NCBI RefSeq assembly: GCF_000337495.1
Contig: NZ_AOIS01000054.1
Span: forward strand, 46,142 to 89,719
Length of the DNA: 43,578 nucleotides
Source: Haloterrigena salina JCM 13891
GTDB taxonomy: Archaea > Halobacteriota > Halobacteria > Halobacteriales > Natrialbaceae
Reading direction: 5' to 3'
Shown here piece after piece: positions 33,248-42,553 of this stretch. Position 1 is the first letter of the stretch; every line of letters starts with the position of its first letter. The translations under genes and the position numbers were made by a program. Under the pieces are notes generated by a model. That model did no database searches and was not told the origin of the DNA. It worked only from the letters and a program-made list of their open reading frames with translations.

Positions 33248-34219
33248 TCAGTTCGAACTCACCGTCGCCTGGCCGTCGACGCCGCCGGTGGCACCGTCGA
33301 TTCCGGCCTCGCGCGATCGCTGGATCCGGCGTGCGACATCGCCCATCGTTTCGACGGTGAGCTTGGTCTCCGAACGGCGGCGCTCGAGGTACGAGAGGAT
33401 CGACCGCATCCGCTGGTCGTCCCGCTCGCTCGTGAGGTTGTTCGGGTGAAGCCACATGTGGAAGACGCCGTCCGATCGGACCGCCTCGTCGATCCCGCGG
33501 CGGGCCAGTTCGAGCATGGGGTCCGTCCAGATCGACTCCGCGACGGTCCGAGCCGGTCCCTCGAAGCCGAAGAGGAACAGCGAGGCCGGCACGTTGACCA
33601 GCCCGTGCTCGTCGATTCGGGGGGTGGTCACCAGCGACTGATCGCGGACCGTCGAGTCGAAGACGCCGCGGACGCCGTCCCGGGTCGGCGACCGACCGCG
33701 GTACGCCGAGACGCCGTACTCGGCCAGCACGTCCCGGTGACCCACGTCGTTGCGCGGGTAGACGAACGAATCGATCGACTCGCCCCACTCGGCCGAGATT
33801 TCGGTGGCTCGATCGAGCTCCGCGGCGGCGAGTTCCCGGTCCGTCTTCGGATCCCCGAAGAGGACGTGCGAGAAGGTGTGACTGGCGAGTTCGTGGTCGG
33901 CGTCGGCCTCGAGAACGCCCTCGACGAGGTCGGGGCCGAACCGGAGGTCCTCCCGGTCGGCCCACGCGCCGCGTTCGCGGTCGAACCAGCCTGGCGGCGC
34001 GGGATGGTCCGCGTGGACGCCGTCGCAGGACTCGAGCATGAGGTGACCGACGACGGCCCACGTCGCCGGAACGTCGAACTCGTCTAGCAACTCGAGCATC
34101 ACCGACCAGCCGCGGCGGCCGGACTCGACGCGGTCGGCCGGCGGCTCCGGGAGATCGTGAAAGCCCCAGCCAAGTTCGGCGTCGAGGGAGACGACGACGC
34201 TACCCACGGCACCCACCAC
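33248..34219 (-). CDS. Polysaccharide deacetylase family protein
   Basis: The 323-residue protein has the NodB-type features SLDAELGWGF (metal Asp near residue 13), WAVVGHLML, an ASHTFSH metal motif, and the late segment FHMWLHPNNL. It would remove acetyl groups from amino sugars of a glycan or a precursor. No signal peptide is visible, so it would act on cytoplasmic or lipid-linked intermediates. The start is uncertain among GTG codons at 34219, 34216 and 34207. It is divergent from the second phosphodiesterase gene, and both have the shared promoter element. Confidence 0.82.
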   Translation of the reverse strand: MVGAVGSVVVSLDAELGWGFHDLPEPPADRVESGRRGWSVMLELLDEFDVPATWAVVGHLMLESCDGVHADHPAPPGWFDRERGAWADREDLRFGPDLVEGVLEADADHELASHTFSHVLFGDPKTDRELAAAELDRATEISAEWGESIDSFVYPRNDVGHRDVLAEYGVSAYRGRSPTRDGVRGVFDSTVRDQSLVTTPRIDEHGLVNVPASLFLFGFEGPARTVAESIWTDPMLELARRGIDEAVRSDGVFHMWLHPNNLTSERDDQRMRSILSYLERRRSETKLTVETMGDVARRIQRSREAGIDGATGGVDGQATVSSN

Positions 34220-34267
34220 CAGCGGCCACTTGGATGCGTCTCATATACGATTCCTGATGAACGAACC

Positions 34268-34277
34268 GTTTTGTTAT
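34268..34277 (-). promoter_or_regulatory. ATAACAAAAC element (deacetylase gene)
   Basis: On the minus strand the ten bases start 58 bases before GTG 34219 (70 before GTG 34207), implying a leader of about 30 bases. Confidence 0.5.
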
Positions 34278-34436
34278 GGATCACCTGTACGGGCGACGGG
34301 GGGACATAACGGTGCGTGTATGGTGCAAGTACACAAGCAACATATGAGAAACTGGCGCCGAACGCAACGCGGGGAATTCGACAGCGAACCGACCGTATCA
34401 GCCGAGTATCAGGCCGAATACTGGTGAAATCTCCCC

Positions 34437-34446
34437 ATAACAAAGC
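34437..34446 (+). promoter_or_regulatory. ATAACAAAGC element (second phosphodiesterase gene)
   Basis: It starts 66 bases before ATG 34503. The 283-base gap 34220-34502 holds this and the divergent element; no gene is seen there. Confidence 0.5.
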
Positions 34447-34502
34447 ACTGATCCCGTCATTCCCAGGACAGCAGGCGTCTTCGACGTCACACCTATCCAA
34501 TC

Positions 34503-36095
34503 ATGAGCAGGTCTTCCCCGACAGCCGAGCGCGCATTCGTGCTCGGGTTCGACGGCGTACCGTGGAGACTGATCGACCAATGGAGCGAGGAGGGCGAGCT
34601 CCCGAACTTCGCTCGGATGCGCGAGGAGGGCGCCGCCGGAACCCTCGAGAGCACCCAGCCCGCGACGACGCCGCTGGCGTGGCCGTCGATCGCGACCGGC
34701 GTCTGGCCGGACAAACACGGCGTCTACGGCTTTCAGAATCTCTCGTCGGACTACACCCACGAGATGTACACCAGCCACGACATCGAGCAGCCGACTCTCT
34801 GGGAGCAGGTCGCGCCGGCCCACGTCGGCAACGTCCCGATGACGTATCCGGCCCAGGAGATCGACGGCACGATGGTCACCGGGATGATGACGCCCTCGAC
34901 CGAGAAGCAGTACGCGCACCCGCCCGACCTCCAGGACGAGATCGAGGCGCGGATCCCCGACTACGACATCAGCCTCGACTACCCCGACTACGCCGACCGG
35001 CTCGACGAGTTCGAGGTGGCCGTCGACGAGATGCTCGAGAAGCGCCGCGAGCTGATGAACCTCCAGATGGCGGAGGCCGGCGACGACTGGCGGCTGTTCT
35101 TCTTCGTCTTCACCGCGCCCGACCGCTTCCAGCACCTCATCTGGGACATGGACCGGCTGCTGGCCCACTACAAGAAACTCGACGCGGTCCTCGGCGAAGT
35201 GATGGAGTACACCGACGAGCACGACGCCGACCTCTACGTCGTCTCCGACCACGGGTTCGGGCCGATCGAGGAACTGGTCTACGTTAACACCATCTTGGAG
35301 CAGGACGGTTACCTCTTCGAACAGGAGGACGAAGGGACCCGCGGCGCGCTCGCGAGCCTGGGGATCTCTCGAGACCGCATCACCGACGCGCTCAACCGGG
35401 TCGGGATCTCCGAGGAGAAGATCGTCTCGACGCTGCCGCGGTCGCTCGTCGACACGGTCGCCGAGCAGATCCCGGGCGATCACGCCCTCTACGACGTCGA
35501 CTACGACCGGACCGTCGCGTTCGTCCACGGCGCGGGCTGTCTGTACGTCAACGACACCGAGCGCTTCGAGAAGGGCGTCGTCGATCCGACCCAGATCCCC
35601 GCGCTGAAGACCGAACTGACCGACCTGCTCGAGTCCGCCACCGACGACGACGGCCAGCAGATGCTGCGAGCGCTCGACGGCGACGAACTGTTCCCGACCG
35701 ACGACGAGGCGCCCGACCTGATCGTCATCGGGAAGGGCACCTACGAGGCGCGCAACGCGCTCACCGACTCGGTGACCGGCGACACCGGCACCTACGACGC
35801 CAGTCACCGCAAGGAAGGGATCGTCCTCTGTCGCGGCCCCTCGATCGACGCCGGCGCGGAGCTGCGGGGCGCTCGCGTCGTCGACATCGCGCCGACCCTG
35901 CTCCACGGCATCGGCGAGCCCGTCCCGAAAAACGCCGACGGCCGCGTCCTCTTCGACGCCTTCGACGAGGACGCGATCCCCGCGTCGACGAAAGTCGAGC
36001 GGACCGGCGTTTCGAAGGAGGATCGCGACGGCGACGTCGACGACGACTTCGACGACGTCGAGGACCGGCTGAAGGGGCTCGGCTATATGGAGTGA
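34503..36095 (+). CDS. Alkaline phosphatase superfamily phosphodiesterase/phosphotransferase (second of two)
   Basis: The 530-residue paralogue of the protein at 13924-15546 keeps the same active-site plan: FVLGFDGVPW (Asp17), PATTPLAWPSIATG (Thr55 or Thr56 as nucleophile), DKHGVYGF and a late SDHGFG near residue 249. No export signal is seen. It probably handles a phosphoglycan, nucleotide-sugar or polyprenyl-phosphate related substrate; this is inference. It stands as a single gene with the shared promoter element upstream and a 272-base gap (36096-36367, nothing recognised) downstream. Confidence 0.85.
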   Translation: MSRSSPTAERAFVLGFDGVPWRLIDQWSEEGELPNFARMREEGAAGTLESTQPATTPLAWPSIATGVWPDKHGVYGFQNLSSDYTHEMYTSHDIEQPTLWEQVAPAHVGNVPMTYPAQEIDGTMVTGMMTPSTEKQYAHPPDLQDEIEARIPDYDISLDYPDYADRLDEFEVAVDEMLEKRRELMNLQMAEAGDDWRLFFFVFTAPDRFQHLIWDMDRLLAHYKKLDAVLGEVMEYTDEHDADLYVVSDHGFGPIEELVYVNTILEQDGYLFEQEDEGTRGALASLGISRDRITDALNRVGISEEKIVSTLPRSLVDTVAEQIPGDHALYDVDYDRTVAFVHGAGCLYVNDTERFEKGVVDPTQIPALKTELTDLLESATDDDGQQMLRALDGDELFPTDDEAPDLIVIGKGTYEARNALTDSVTGDTGTYDASHRKEGIVLCRGPSIDAGAELRGARVVDIAPTLLHGIGEPVPKNADGRVLFDAFDEDAIPASTKVERTGVSKEDRDGDVDDDFDDVEDRLKGLGYME

Positions 36096-36367
36096 GCGGT
36101 CTCGACTCGAGACAGCGCCGCGATCGAATCGGCGTCGGAACCGGACGCCCGCTCGCGGCATCGTGACCGATGAAATGCGCCACGTTTTGATCGGAGCCTT
36201 CGACACACTGTCGGGTAAGCGAACACAGTCTCGTGACTGACACCGGTCAACGCTCGTTACCGACGGCCTGTAGCGTATTCAGGCTCAATCCCTTTTGGTC
36301 CGTCTCTTGAAATAGCAGTATCGAGCGCGTCGGGACGGCGACCGTCACTGGCGCGTCGGTTCCGTCT

Positions 36368-37576
36368 ATGAAAGATCTGACATCGAAGCCTTCGACGTCG
36401 TCGTGTCGGGTTCGCCCCTTCGAGCCGAGCGATCGGGCGCCGTTGCTGGGGCTGTACGAGCAGGTGTTCGGCCGGAAACGAAGCGTCGACTGGCTTCGCT
36501 GGAAGTTCGAGGACAACCCATACGCCGACCACGTGCCGATCGTCGTCGCCGAACGGGACGGCGATATCGTCGGCTGTCGGGCGTTTTTCGCCCAGGAACT
36601 GCGCATCGACGGGACCGAACGGATCGCGTTCCAGCCCTGCGATACGATGGTCCACCCGGACCACCGCAACGAGGGGCTGTTCAGCCGCATGAACGAGTAC
36701 GCCCTCGAGCGGTACGCCGGAACCGACGGGCCGCCGGCCTGTTGTTTCAACTTCCCGAACGAGAACTCCAAACCGGGGAACCTCAAACACGGCTGGCGGG
36801 AGATCGGGACCGTCCCGGTCTACTACCGGCCCCAGGACCCCATCGGGAGCGTCAGGGCGTTGACCGACGGCGAGGACGGCCGCGACGAGAGCGGCGGCTT
36901 CGATCGCAGCGCGCGCGGCGAGGAGTGGGTCGTTACCGACGAGTTCGGTCCGGGCGTCGACCGCGAGCCGTCCGAAGACGCCGAGACGAGCGTCGCGGAC
37001 GCGCTCGCCGACGTGGTCACCAGTTCCCAGCAGGCCGGCGACCGACTGGTCACCGACGCCGACGGCGAGTTCGACGTCGTCCGGTTCGAGACGCCGCCCC
37101 CGGACGTCCTCGAGTCGATCTACCGACGGTCGATCCCGCCGGGGATCCACACGAACCGGACCGCCGAGTTCTACCGGTGGCGGTGTTCGAATCCGGCCCA
37201 CACCTACGCGGCGTACGTCGCAGTGCGGGACGGCGAGACGCCCGTCGCTGCGCTGATCTGCTCGAACGTCGACGAACACCTGCGGATCGTCGAGACCCTG
37301 CCGCGGGAGATCGAGGCCGAGGCGACGGCGATCGACCGCCTGCTGGCGGCGGTCCTCGCGGACCGGTCTGACAACCACTACGTCACCGCCTTCGGAGAGA
37401 CGCTGCCGTCGCCGATCCAGTACCGGTTCTACCCCGACACGCGCTTCCCGCTGTCGACGCTGATTCGACCGAGCGCCCGGACGCTCCTCGCTCGGGACTT
37501 CGGCGGCGCCCGCGCGATCGAGGAGACGGCGGTGGACGACTGGACGCTCTCGCGACTCGATCTGGATACTTCCTGA
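36368..37576 (+). CDS. GNAT family N-acetyltransferase, long form
   Basis: The 402-residue protein has an N-terminal GNAT domain (about 14-160) with VRPFEPSDRAPLLGLYEQVF, CDTMVHPDHRNEGLFSRM (acetyl-CoA loop region) and CCFNFPNENSKPGNLKHGW. A second alpha/beta region (about 225-390) follows, separated by an acidic, probably flexible stretch (160-215). Such long GNAT proteins occur in exopolysaccharide loci and may acetylate amino sugars. A strong hairpin lies just downstream. It has no obvious copy of the shared promoter element. Confidence 0.8.
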   Translation: MKDLTSKPSTSSCRVRPFEPSDRAPLLGLYEQVFGRKRSVDWLRWKFEDNPYADHVPIVVAERDGDIVGCRAFFAQELRIDGTERIAFQPCDTMVHPDHRNEGLFSRMNEYALERYAGTDGPPACCFNFPNENSKPGNLKHGWREIGTVPVYYRPQDPIGSVRALTDGEDGRDESGGFDRSARGEEWVVTDEFGPGVDREPSEDAETSVADALADVVTSSQQAGDRLVTDADGEFDVVRFETPPPDVLESIYRRSIPPGIHTNRTAEFYRWRCSNPAHTYAAYVAVRDGETPVAALICSNVDEHLRIVETLPREIEAEATAIDRLLAAVLADRSDNHYVTAFGETLPSPIQYRFYPDTRFPLSTLIRPSARTLLARDFGGARAIEETAVDDWTLSRLDLDTS

Positions 37577-37606
37577 CCAGTCGCCCGTCGGCGCGGGCAG
37601 ACGCGA

Positions 37607-37641
37607 GCGAGGCTACCGAGCGCAGCGCACGGTAGCCTCGC
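37607..37641 (+). terminator. Strong hairpin after the GNAT gene
   Basis: GCGAGGCTACCG (37607-37618) and CGGTAGCCTCGC (37630-37641) form a perfect 12-bp stem with an 11-base loop, starting about 30 bases after the stop codon. No U-run follows, so termination is inferred from position. Confidence 0.5.
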
Positions 37642-37799
37642 GACCGCCCGATTCAGCGCCGTGATACGCCGTCCCGTACCGCGGTTTGCCGGCCGTTCGT
37701 ATTCGTGTGATCCCGAACGAAATCTCGGTCGTTCGGTGCCCAACCGGGTATCCGTCCGACTGTATTTCTCGAAAAGCTACCGTTCATTCGACAAGAAAG

Positions 37800-37805
37800 C
37801 TTATA
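37800..37805 (+). promoter_or_regulatory. TATA box for a leaderless small gene
   Basis: CTTATA lies about 28 bases before ATG 37830, supporting expression of the 109-residue protein from its own leaderless transcript. Confidence 0.5.
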
Positions 37806-37829
37806 CCGTGAAGGTCGGGTTATCGAAGT

Positions 37830-38159
37830 ATGGCACGTGACACTCCGGTACAGGACAAAGCTGCCAGCACAGAAGCGGAACCACTCCCGAACCTCGTGAC
37901 CATCGTCGGTCGGGGCGTCCCCTCGAGTTTCGAGATCACCGTCGACGGTGAGATCGAGATGGACGCGGCCGACCCCGTCGAGGAAGCGACGGTCGTCTCC
38001 GGGAGCGTCGCGGAAGGAACGATCGACGTCGGCGTCCAGCGGTTCCGGTTCGACGGGCAAGTGACCAACGTCCACGTCGTCGACTGGAACGGGAACGCGG
38101 TGCCCGAATCGTCGAGCGTTCCGGACGTCCACGTCGATTACGGCGTTCCCCAGCGGTAA
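37830..38159 (+). CDS. Conserved-looking haloarchaeal hypothetical protein
   Basis: The 109-residue acidic protein has no cysteine, membrane segment or signal. After a polar N-terminus (1-18) it is predicted beta-rich: NLVTIVGRGVPSSFEITVDGE, then VSGSVAEGTIDVGVQRFRFDG and NVHVVDWNG. This looks like a small beta-sandwich. The TATA box at leaderless distance and good codon use support a real gene. Function is not recognised. Confidence 0.68.
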   Translation: MARDTPVQDKAASTEAEPLPNLVTIVGRGVPSSFEITVDGEIEMDAADPVEEATVVSGSVAEGTIDVGVQRFRFDGQVTNVHVVDWNGNAVPESSSVPDVHVDYGVPQR

Positions 38160-38283
38160 TTCGCCGAACCCGGGTAGGGGTGCAGTTTCTGCAGTCGTCG
38201 ATACGATCGCCCAGCGGTCGCTACGGCGCGAGTTAGTACTCAGCGATTCGGAGCGACGGCACGCTCGAAAAACGGAGGTTCCG

Positions 38284-39591
38284 CTAGCGGCCGTGCCGAA
38301 CGCGGCGCAGGCCGGACTTCGCGGTCGCCCAGGCGGGGTAGACGGCGTTGTAGACGCTGGCCGGAGCGTTTCGGGCGCCCGCGCGAAGGAGCCGATGGGA
38401 CAGCGGCGGTTTGGACTCGGAGACGAGTTCGTCGAGGTCGACCTCGTCGAGCCACGCGAAGAAGGCCGCCTCGGCCGGCGAGGTTGGGTCCGTCTCACAC
38501 GCGCGCTCACGGATATCTTCCCACATGTACTTCTCGTCCTGACCGAGCACCCACCGCCCCTCCTCTAAGGCAGTCCGGATCTCGCGGTAGTCCTCGTCGT
38601 CGAACGGGTAGCCGTGGTCGGTCGGCTCGAGCCCCGAGAGTCGCAGGCCGACGGCCGTCCGGTAACACTTCTCGCACTCGCCGCAGTTGCCGTCCATCCG
38701 ATCGTTGCAGGTCTGCAACTGGAGGTTCGGCTCCTCCTCGCGGATGTAGTCGGCGATCGCGTCGACCCGTTCCTGGCGGGTCAGCTCGTAGCCGTCGTGG
38801 TGACACTTCGTCCCCGCCCACCGGACGTGGTCGTCGATATCGGGACGCGACCCCCACTCGAGGTCGATCCCCTCCCAGTGGGTCGCGGCGACGTAGAGGT
38901 TCTCCATGCCGCGCGCGTAGGCCATGGGGGCGCAGAGGCCGAGCAGGCCGAGCCCGTGGCCGACGGAGCTGTACCAGGCGCCGTCGACGTAGCGCTTGTA
39001 GTGGGCCAACAGCATCGGGTGGTCGAGGAAGGAGAGCATGTTCGACTCGACGAAGGCCGTCTCGAGGCCGTGCTCGTCGGTGAAGCCGGTGACGCGCTCG
39101 CGGAGCGCGTCCCACTTCTCGTCGTCGGCGGCGTCGGGCGTGATCGTCCAGCCGCGGATGCTGACCAGCGTCGGCTTCTCCTCGCGGTGGCGGACGTACG
39201 AACACGTCGAGTCGACGCCGCCGGTGAAGAGCAGGCCGCTCTCACCGCCGGCCTCGGGATCGGTGTCGATCGTCTCCTTAGCGTAGAGGGTCCCCCCCTC
39301 GAGGAAGTCGTGCATCTCGCGGAGCGACGCCTCAACGTCCTGCAGCGCCGCGGCGAAGGTGGCGTCGACCTCGTCGACGTAGACGTCCGCCCCGTTGGCC
39401 CACGCCACGGGACAGACCTGCGCGAGGACGGGGATCGCGAGCACCCCCTCCGGGACGTCCGCGATCGGGATGTCGTACTCGGTTCGGAACGATTCGGTGG
39501 TGAAGAACCGCTCGAGGTCGCCGGACGTTCGAACGTCCGCCTCGAGGGTCGTACCGTCGGCTTGAACGTGATCGATGACGATGGATGACAT
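38284..39591 (-). CDS. PP-loop ATP pyrophosphatase, QueC/asparagine-synthase-like
   Basis: The 435-residue protein has a PP-loop TGGVDST (123-129), which binds ATP and releases pyrophosphate when an acid is adenylated for amidation or thiolation. A QueC-like cysteine set (C295, C303, C306, C309 in NCGECEKCYRT) probably binds zinc. The N-terminal 110 residues form a separate beta-rich domain, and the C-terminus (about 380-435) is basic. It is longer than QueC (about 230), so it is not a plain 7-cyano-7-deazaguanine synthase. Its place among glycan genes suggests amidation of a sugar acid or related substrate (inference). Confidence 0.75.
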   Translation of the reverse strand: MSSIVIDHVQADGTTLEADVRTSGDLERFFTTESFRTEYDIPIADVPEGVLAIPVLAQVCPVAWANGADVYVDEVDATFAAALQDVEASLREMHDFLEGGTLYAKETIDTDPEAGGESGLLFTGGVDSTCSYVRHREEKPTLVSIRGWTITPDAADDEKWDALRERVTGFTDEHGLETAFVESNMLSFLDHPMLLAHYKRYVDGAWYSSVGHGLGLLGLCAPMAYARGMENLYVAATHWEGIDLEWGSRPDIDDHVRWAGTKCHHDGYELTRQERVDAIADYIREEEPNLQLQTCNDRMDGNCGECEKCYRTAVGLRLSGLEPTDHGYPFDDEDYREIRTALEEGRWVLGQDEKYMWEDIRERACETDPTSPAEAAFFAWLDEVDLDELVSESKPPLSHRLLRAGARNAPASVYNAVYPAWATAKSGLRRVRHGR

Positions 39592-40048
39592 AGCGTATCG
39601 AAGTCGGATCGGCGGCCACTGCGCGCACTGTTCGTTCGGTTCGACCGAGCACGAACGGGTACAAAAACCATCAGAACCGTTGATCGTTCGGAAATCGGGA
39701 ACGCAACACGTATCGACGGGTCGCGATCGATAGGCACTGCCTACAGCCGGACGGCCGGGGGCGGGCCGGCCGAGACGGCCGGCAATCGACGCGTACGCGC
39801 ACTCAAGGGCGGCGGCTCGGTTCGGGGACAGACTCGAACGTCGCTGGGGAGTTCACAGCCCGCCGCGAACGAATCGGATACCGGTTGCCGACCGCCGCGG
39901 AGCGACGGTAGTGAGTTAATCGCTGACGAACGCTCTCGAGGAATGGCCGGGCTGGATAGGAGCCGTATAACAAACGTCGCTATCGGTGACCCTCCGGTCA
40001 ACACATGCGTATCGACATTGGACCGGACCGTCTCCGTCTCGAGCGAGC
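39592..40048. other. Divergent intergenic region
   Basis: It holds the shared promoter element at 39967-39976 for the membrane protein. Minus-strand short frames (39741-40061) are arginine-rich shadows. Nothing else is seen. Confidence 0.45.
39967..39976 (+). promoter_or_regulatory. ATAACAAACG promoter element (membrane protein gene)
   Basis: It matches ATAACAAA and is followed by CG. It lies 82 bases before ATG 40049; a start at GTG 39986 would be upstream of the expected transcription start, so ATG is favoured. Confidence 0.5.
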
Positions 40049-41848
40049 ATGAAGCGGGCAACGTTCAACGGCCTCGTTGCCGGCGGATTCCTCGCGGTCG
40101 CGATCGGGATCCTCGTCGCGAGATCGAACCCGGCGACGAGCTATGAACCGTCGATATACGCGGCAACGCCGACGCTCACGTGGATCGGTTTCGGAATCGC
40201 CCTCGCCGTCGCCGTCAGCACGGCGCTGGTCTGTCGCGGCCGCGAGCAGGCCCTCGGAATCGCGCTCGGCGGAACGACGGTCACGGCGATCGTCAGCCTG
40301 CCGGTGATCAGGAACTATCGGTTCCTGGGGATGGGCGACGGACTCTCCCACCTCGGCTGGACGCGGGACATCGTCACGGGGCAGATGGCACCCCACGAAC
40401 TGTTCTACCCCGCCGTCCACACGATCGCGGCGACCTTCCACTACGTCGGCGGCATCCCGATCGAGCGCGGACTCCTGTTTAGCGTCGTCATCCTGTTCGT
40501 CCCCTTCCTGGTCTTCGTCCCGCTGATCGTCCGGGAGATCGACGGCGACGGGCTGGCGATCGGGATCGCGGCGATCGTCTCGTGGATGGTGTTACCGATC
40601 AACAATGTCGCGACGCACATGGGCGTGCACACGAACTCGAACGCCCTCTTCCTGGTGCCGGTCGTCGTCTTCGCGTTCGTCACGTACCTCCGGCGCCGGG
40701 CGACGATCGAGCGCCTCCCGCTGGGGCTGTCGCCGTTCAGCCTCCTGATCTACCTCACGGGGCTCGGGCTCCTGCTGGTCCACCCCCAGCACATGATCGG
40801 CGTCATCGTGTTGATCGGCTCGATCGCCGGCATCCAGTATCTCGCCCGGCGACGGTACGACGATCATCCCATACTCGATCACCCCACGATGTACGCCCAC
40901 ACGGTCGTGCTCGGCGCCATCTTCACCCTCTGGGCCGCGAGCAACGAGCGGTTCCGCGACGCGTTCGCCGGCCTCATCATCGGCGTCTTCGAGGAGGACA
41001 TCGGCGGCGGCGCCGAGGTCGGACAGCGCGAGTCCTCCCTCCAGGAGATCGGCGGCAGCATCGCCGAGCTGTTCGTCACGATGTTCCTCGAGCTGGCGAT
41101 CGTCGCGCTCGTCGTCGGCGTCTTCGTGTTGCTCGTCTGGCTCGGGCGGACCGCGCTCGATCCGGAGACGAAGTCCCAGATCAACTACCTCTCGCTCTCG
41201 CTGTTCCCGCTGACCGGGCTGTTCGTCGTCTACTTCGTCGGGACGCCGACGATGGCGTTCCGGCAGGTCGGCTTCATCGCCGTTCTGCTGACGGTGCTGG
41301 GGGGCATCGCGCTGGCCCGCGGCGTCGACGCGCTTTCGGGCGTCATCACGCGCCCGGGCGCCAGCGCCGTCGCGGCGCTCCTCCTCGGCGGCTGTCTCGT
41401 CCTCGGGCTGATGACGGTGTTCGCCTCGCCGATCATCTACAACCCCGGCCAGCACGTGACCGACGAGACGTTCAGCGGCTACGACTCCGCGCTGGACCAC
41501 TCGAGCGAGGACACGCCCCTCGTCGGGATGGGACACAACCCGTACCGGTACGATCACGGGCTCAACGGTCTCGAGGGCGACGGCACCCTCTCGGCCGGCT
41601 CCGCCTCGACCGGGACCGTCGATTCGGAGACGTTCGAAGCGGGCGACTACGGGGAGGCGTATCGCGGCATCGACTACAACTTCATCGTCACCGAGTACGA
41701 CCTCACGCGCGAACTCGAGGTCTACCAGGAGCTCCACTACAGCGACGAGTCCCTCGAGGACTTCGAGACCGACACGAGCGCCAACAAGGTGATCTCGAAC
41801 GACGAGTTCCAGATGTATACCGTCGACGGCGCGGGAGATCCCGAATAA
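40049..41848 (+). CDS. Large polytopic membrane protein, possible glycan polymerase/transferase
   Basis: The 599-residue protein has about 11-12 membrane segments, the first at residues 8-25 and the last near 435-465, and ends in a soluble domain of about 120 residues outside the membrane core (from about HVTDETFSGY). Between the early segments, HLGWTRDIVTGQM and the loop YPAVHTIAATFHYVGG carry acidic and His residues of the kind found in GT-C transferases and polymerases, but no family was recognised. It could be a Wzy-like polymerase, a GT-C transferase or a glycan export component. ATG 40049 starts right before the first hydrophobic segment. Confidence 0.62.
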   Translation: MKRATFNGLVAGGFLAVAIGILVARSNPATSYEPSIYAATPTLTWIGFGIALAVAVSTALVCRGREQALGIALGGTTVTAIVSLPVIRNYRFLGMGDGLSHLGWTRDIVTGQMAPHELFYPAVHTIAATFHYVGGIPIERGLLFSVVILFVPFLVFVPLIVREIDGDGLAIGIAAIVSWMVLPINNVATHMGVHTNSNALFLVPVVVFAFVTYLRRRATIERLPLGLSPFSLLIYLTGLGLLLVHPQHMIGVIVLIGSIAGIQYLARRRYDDHPILDHPTMYAHTVVLGAIFTLWAASNERFRDAFAGLIIGVFEEDIGGGAEVGQRESSLQEIGGSIAELFVTMFLELAIVALVVGVFVLLVWLGRTALDPETKSQINYLSLSLFPLTGLFVVYFVGTPTMAFRQVGFIAVLLTVLGGIALARGVDALSGVITRPGASAVAALLLGGCLVLGLMTVFASPIIYNPGQHVTDETFSGYDSALDHSSEDTPLVGMGHNPYRYDHGLNGLEGDGTLSAGSASTGTVDSETFEAGDYGEAYRGIDYNFIVTEYDLTRELEVYQELHYSDESLEDFETDTSANKVISNDEFQMYTVDGAGDPE

Positions 41849-42451
41849 CCGCACCGGTAGACGGCCGTTCCGCTGAACTAGTCGCGACTTCTCCCGCGCG
41901 CGTTAGTCGCATTGATGGAATTATCGGCCCGGCCGCTCCGGCTTATCGCTCGCTCGACCGCGTCCGCACACGGTTACGCGCACGGGTTCGGCCGACGGGC
42001 CGACGGCTCGAGAGAACGCCAGTTCGAACGGATTCGGATCGCGCGCGAGTGACGGCCACCGAGACAGCGGTCGGCTACTGTCTCGTCGGTTCGTCGCGCC
42101 GGTGGCCGACAAACCGTCGCGCACACCCACTGCCGGGACAGTCACTCACGCGACTGTCGCCGTGTCGACCGCCGACCGAAGCGCCTCGCTACCGACGCTC
42201 GATCGAGTGGCGTCGACCCGCGGTCGCTACCGTAAGACGAGGTGGCGTCCGGTTGTCATGAATGCGCGAATAATTGGCGAACAGTCGCGGCGGTTCGGTT
42301 TCACCATCGCGAGTACCCGGTCAGATCTCGTGTCTCGAATCAGCCGCTACAAGACCTCACGCGCGATGTAATCCCGTATTTCCGCGCTAAAACTCGGTTA
42401 CTGGTCGGTCTGTTGCCCTCCCTTCGTTCATAATTTCTTGATAGAATAGCC

Positions 42452-42493
42452 ATATATTCTGTCTTGTTCGTCAGAGTTAGAAATATATTCTGT
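42452..42493 (+). repeat. Direct repeat ATATATTCTGT upstream of the beta-helix gene
   Basis: ATATATTCTGT occurs at 42452-42462 and again at 42483-42493, 31 bases apart, or about three helical turns. It sits just upstream of the likely TATA box, the usual place for activator sites in archaea. Confidence 0.55.
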
Positions 42494-42521
42494 AAATTTA
42501 ATCCATATTCCCAAGGAAAAG

Positions 42522-42527
42522 TTTATG
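42522..42527 (+). promoter_or_regulatory. TATA-like box of the beta-helix gene
   Basis: TTTATG is about 29 bases before ATG 42554, preceded by purine-rich GGAAAAG that could be a TFB element. Confidence 0.45.
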
Positions 42528-42553
42528 AGTGCAAGACCAGGTTACGCAAGTGT

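Larger units (their letters stand above)
41849..42553. other. Long intergenic region before the beta-helix gene
   Basis: The first 550 bases have no supported gene; the frame at 42102-42371 is basic and unlikely. The last 130 bases are strikingly AT-rich and carry a direct repeat and a TATA box, listed separately. Confidence 0.5.
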
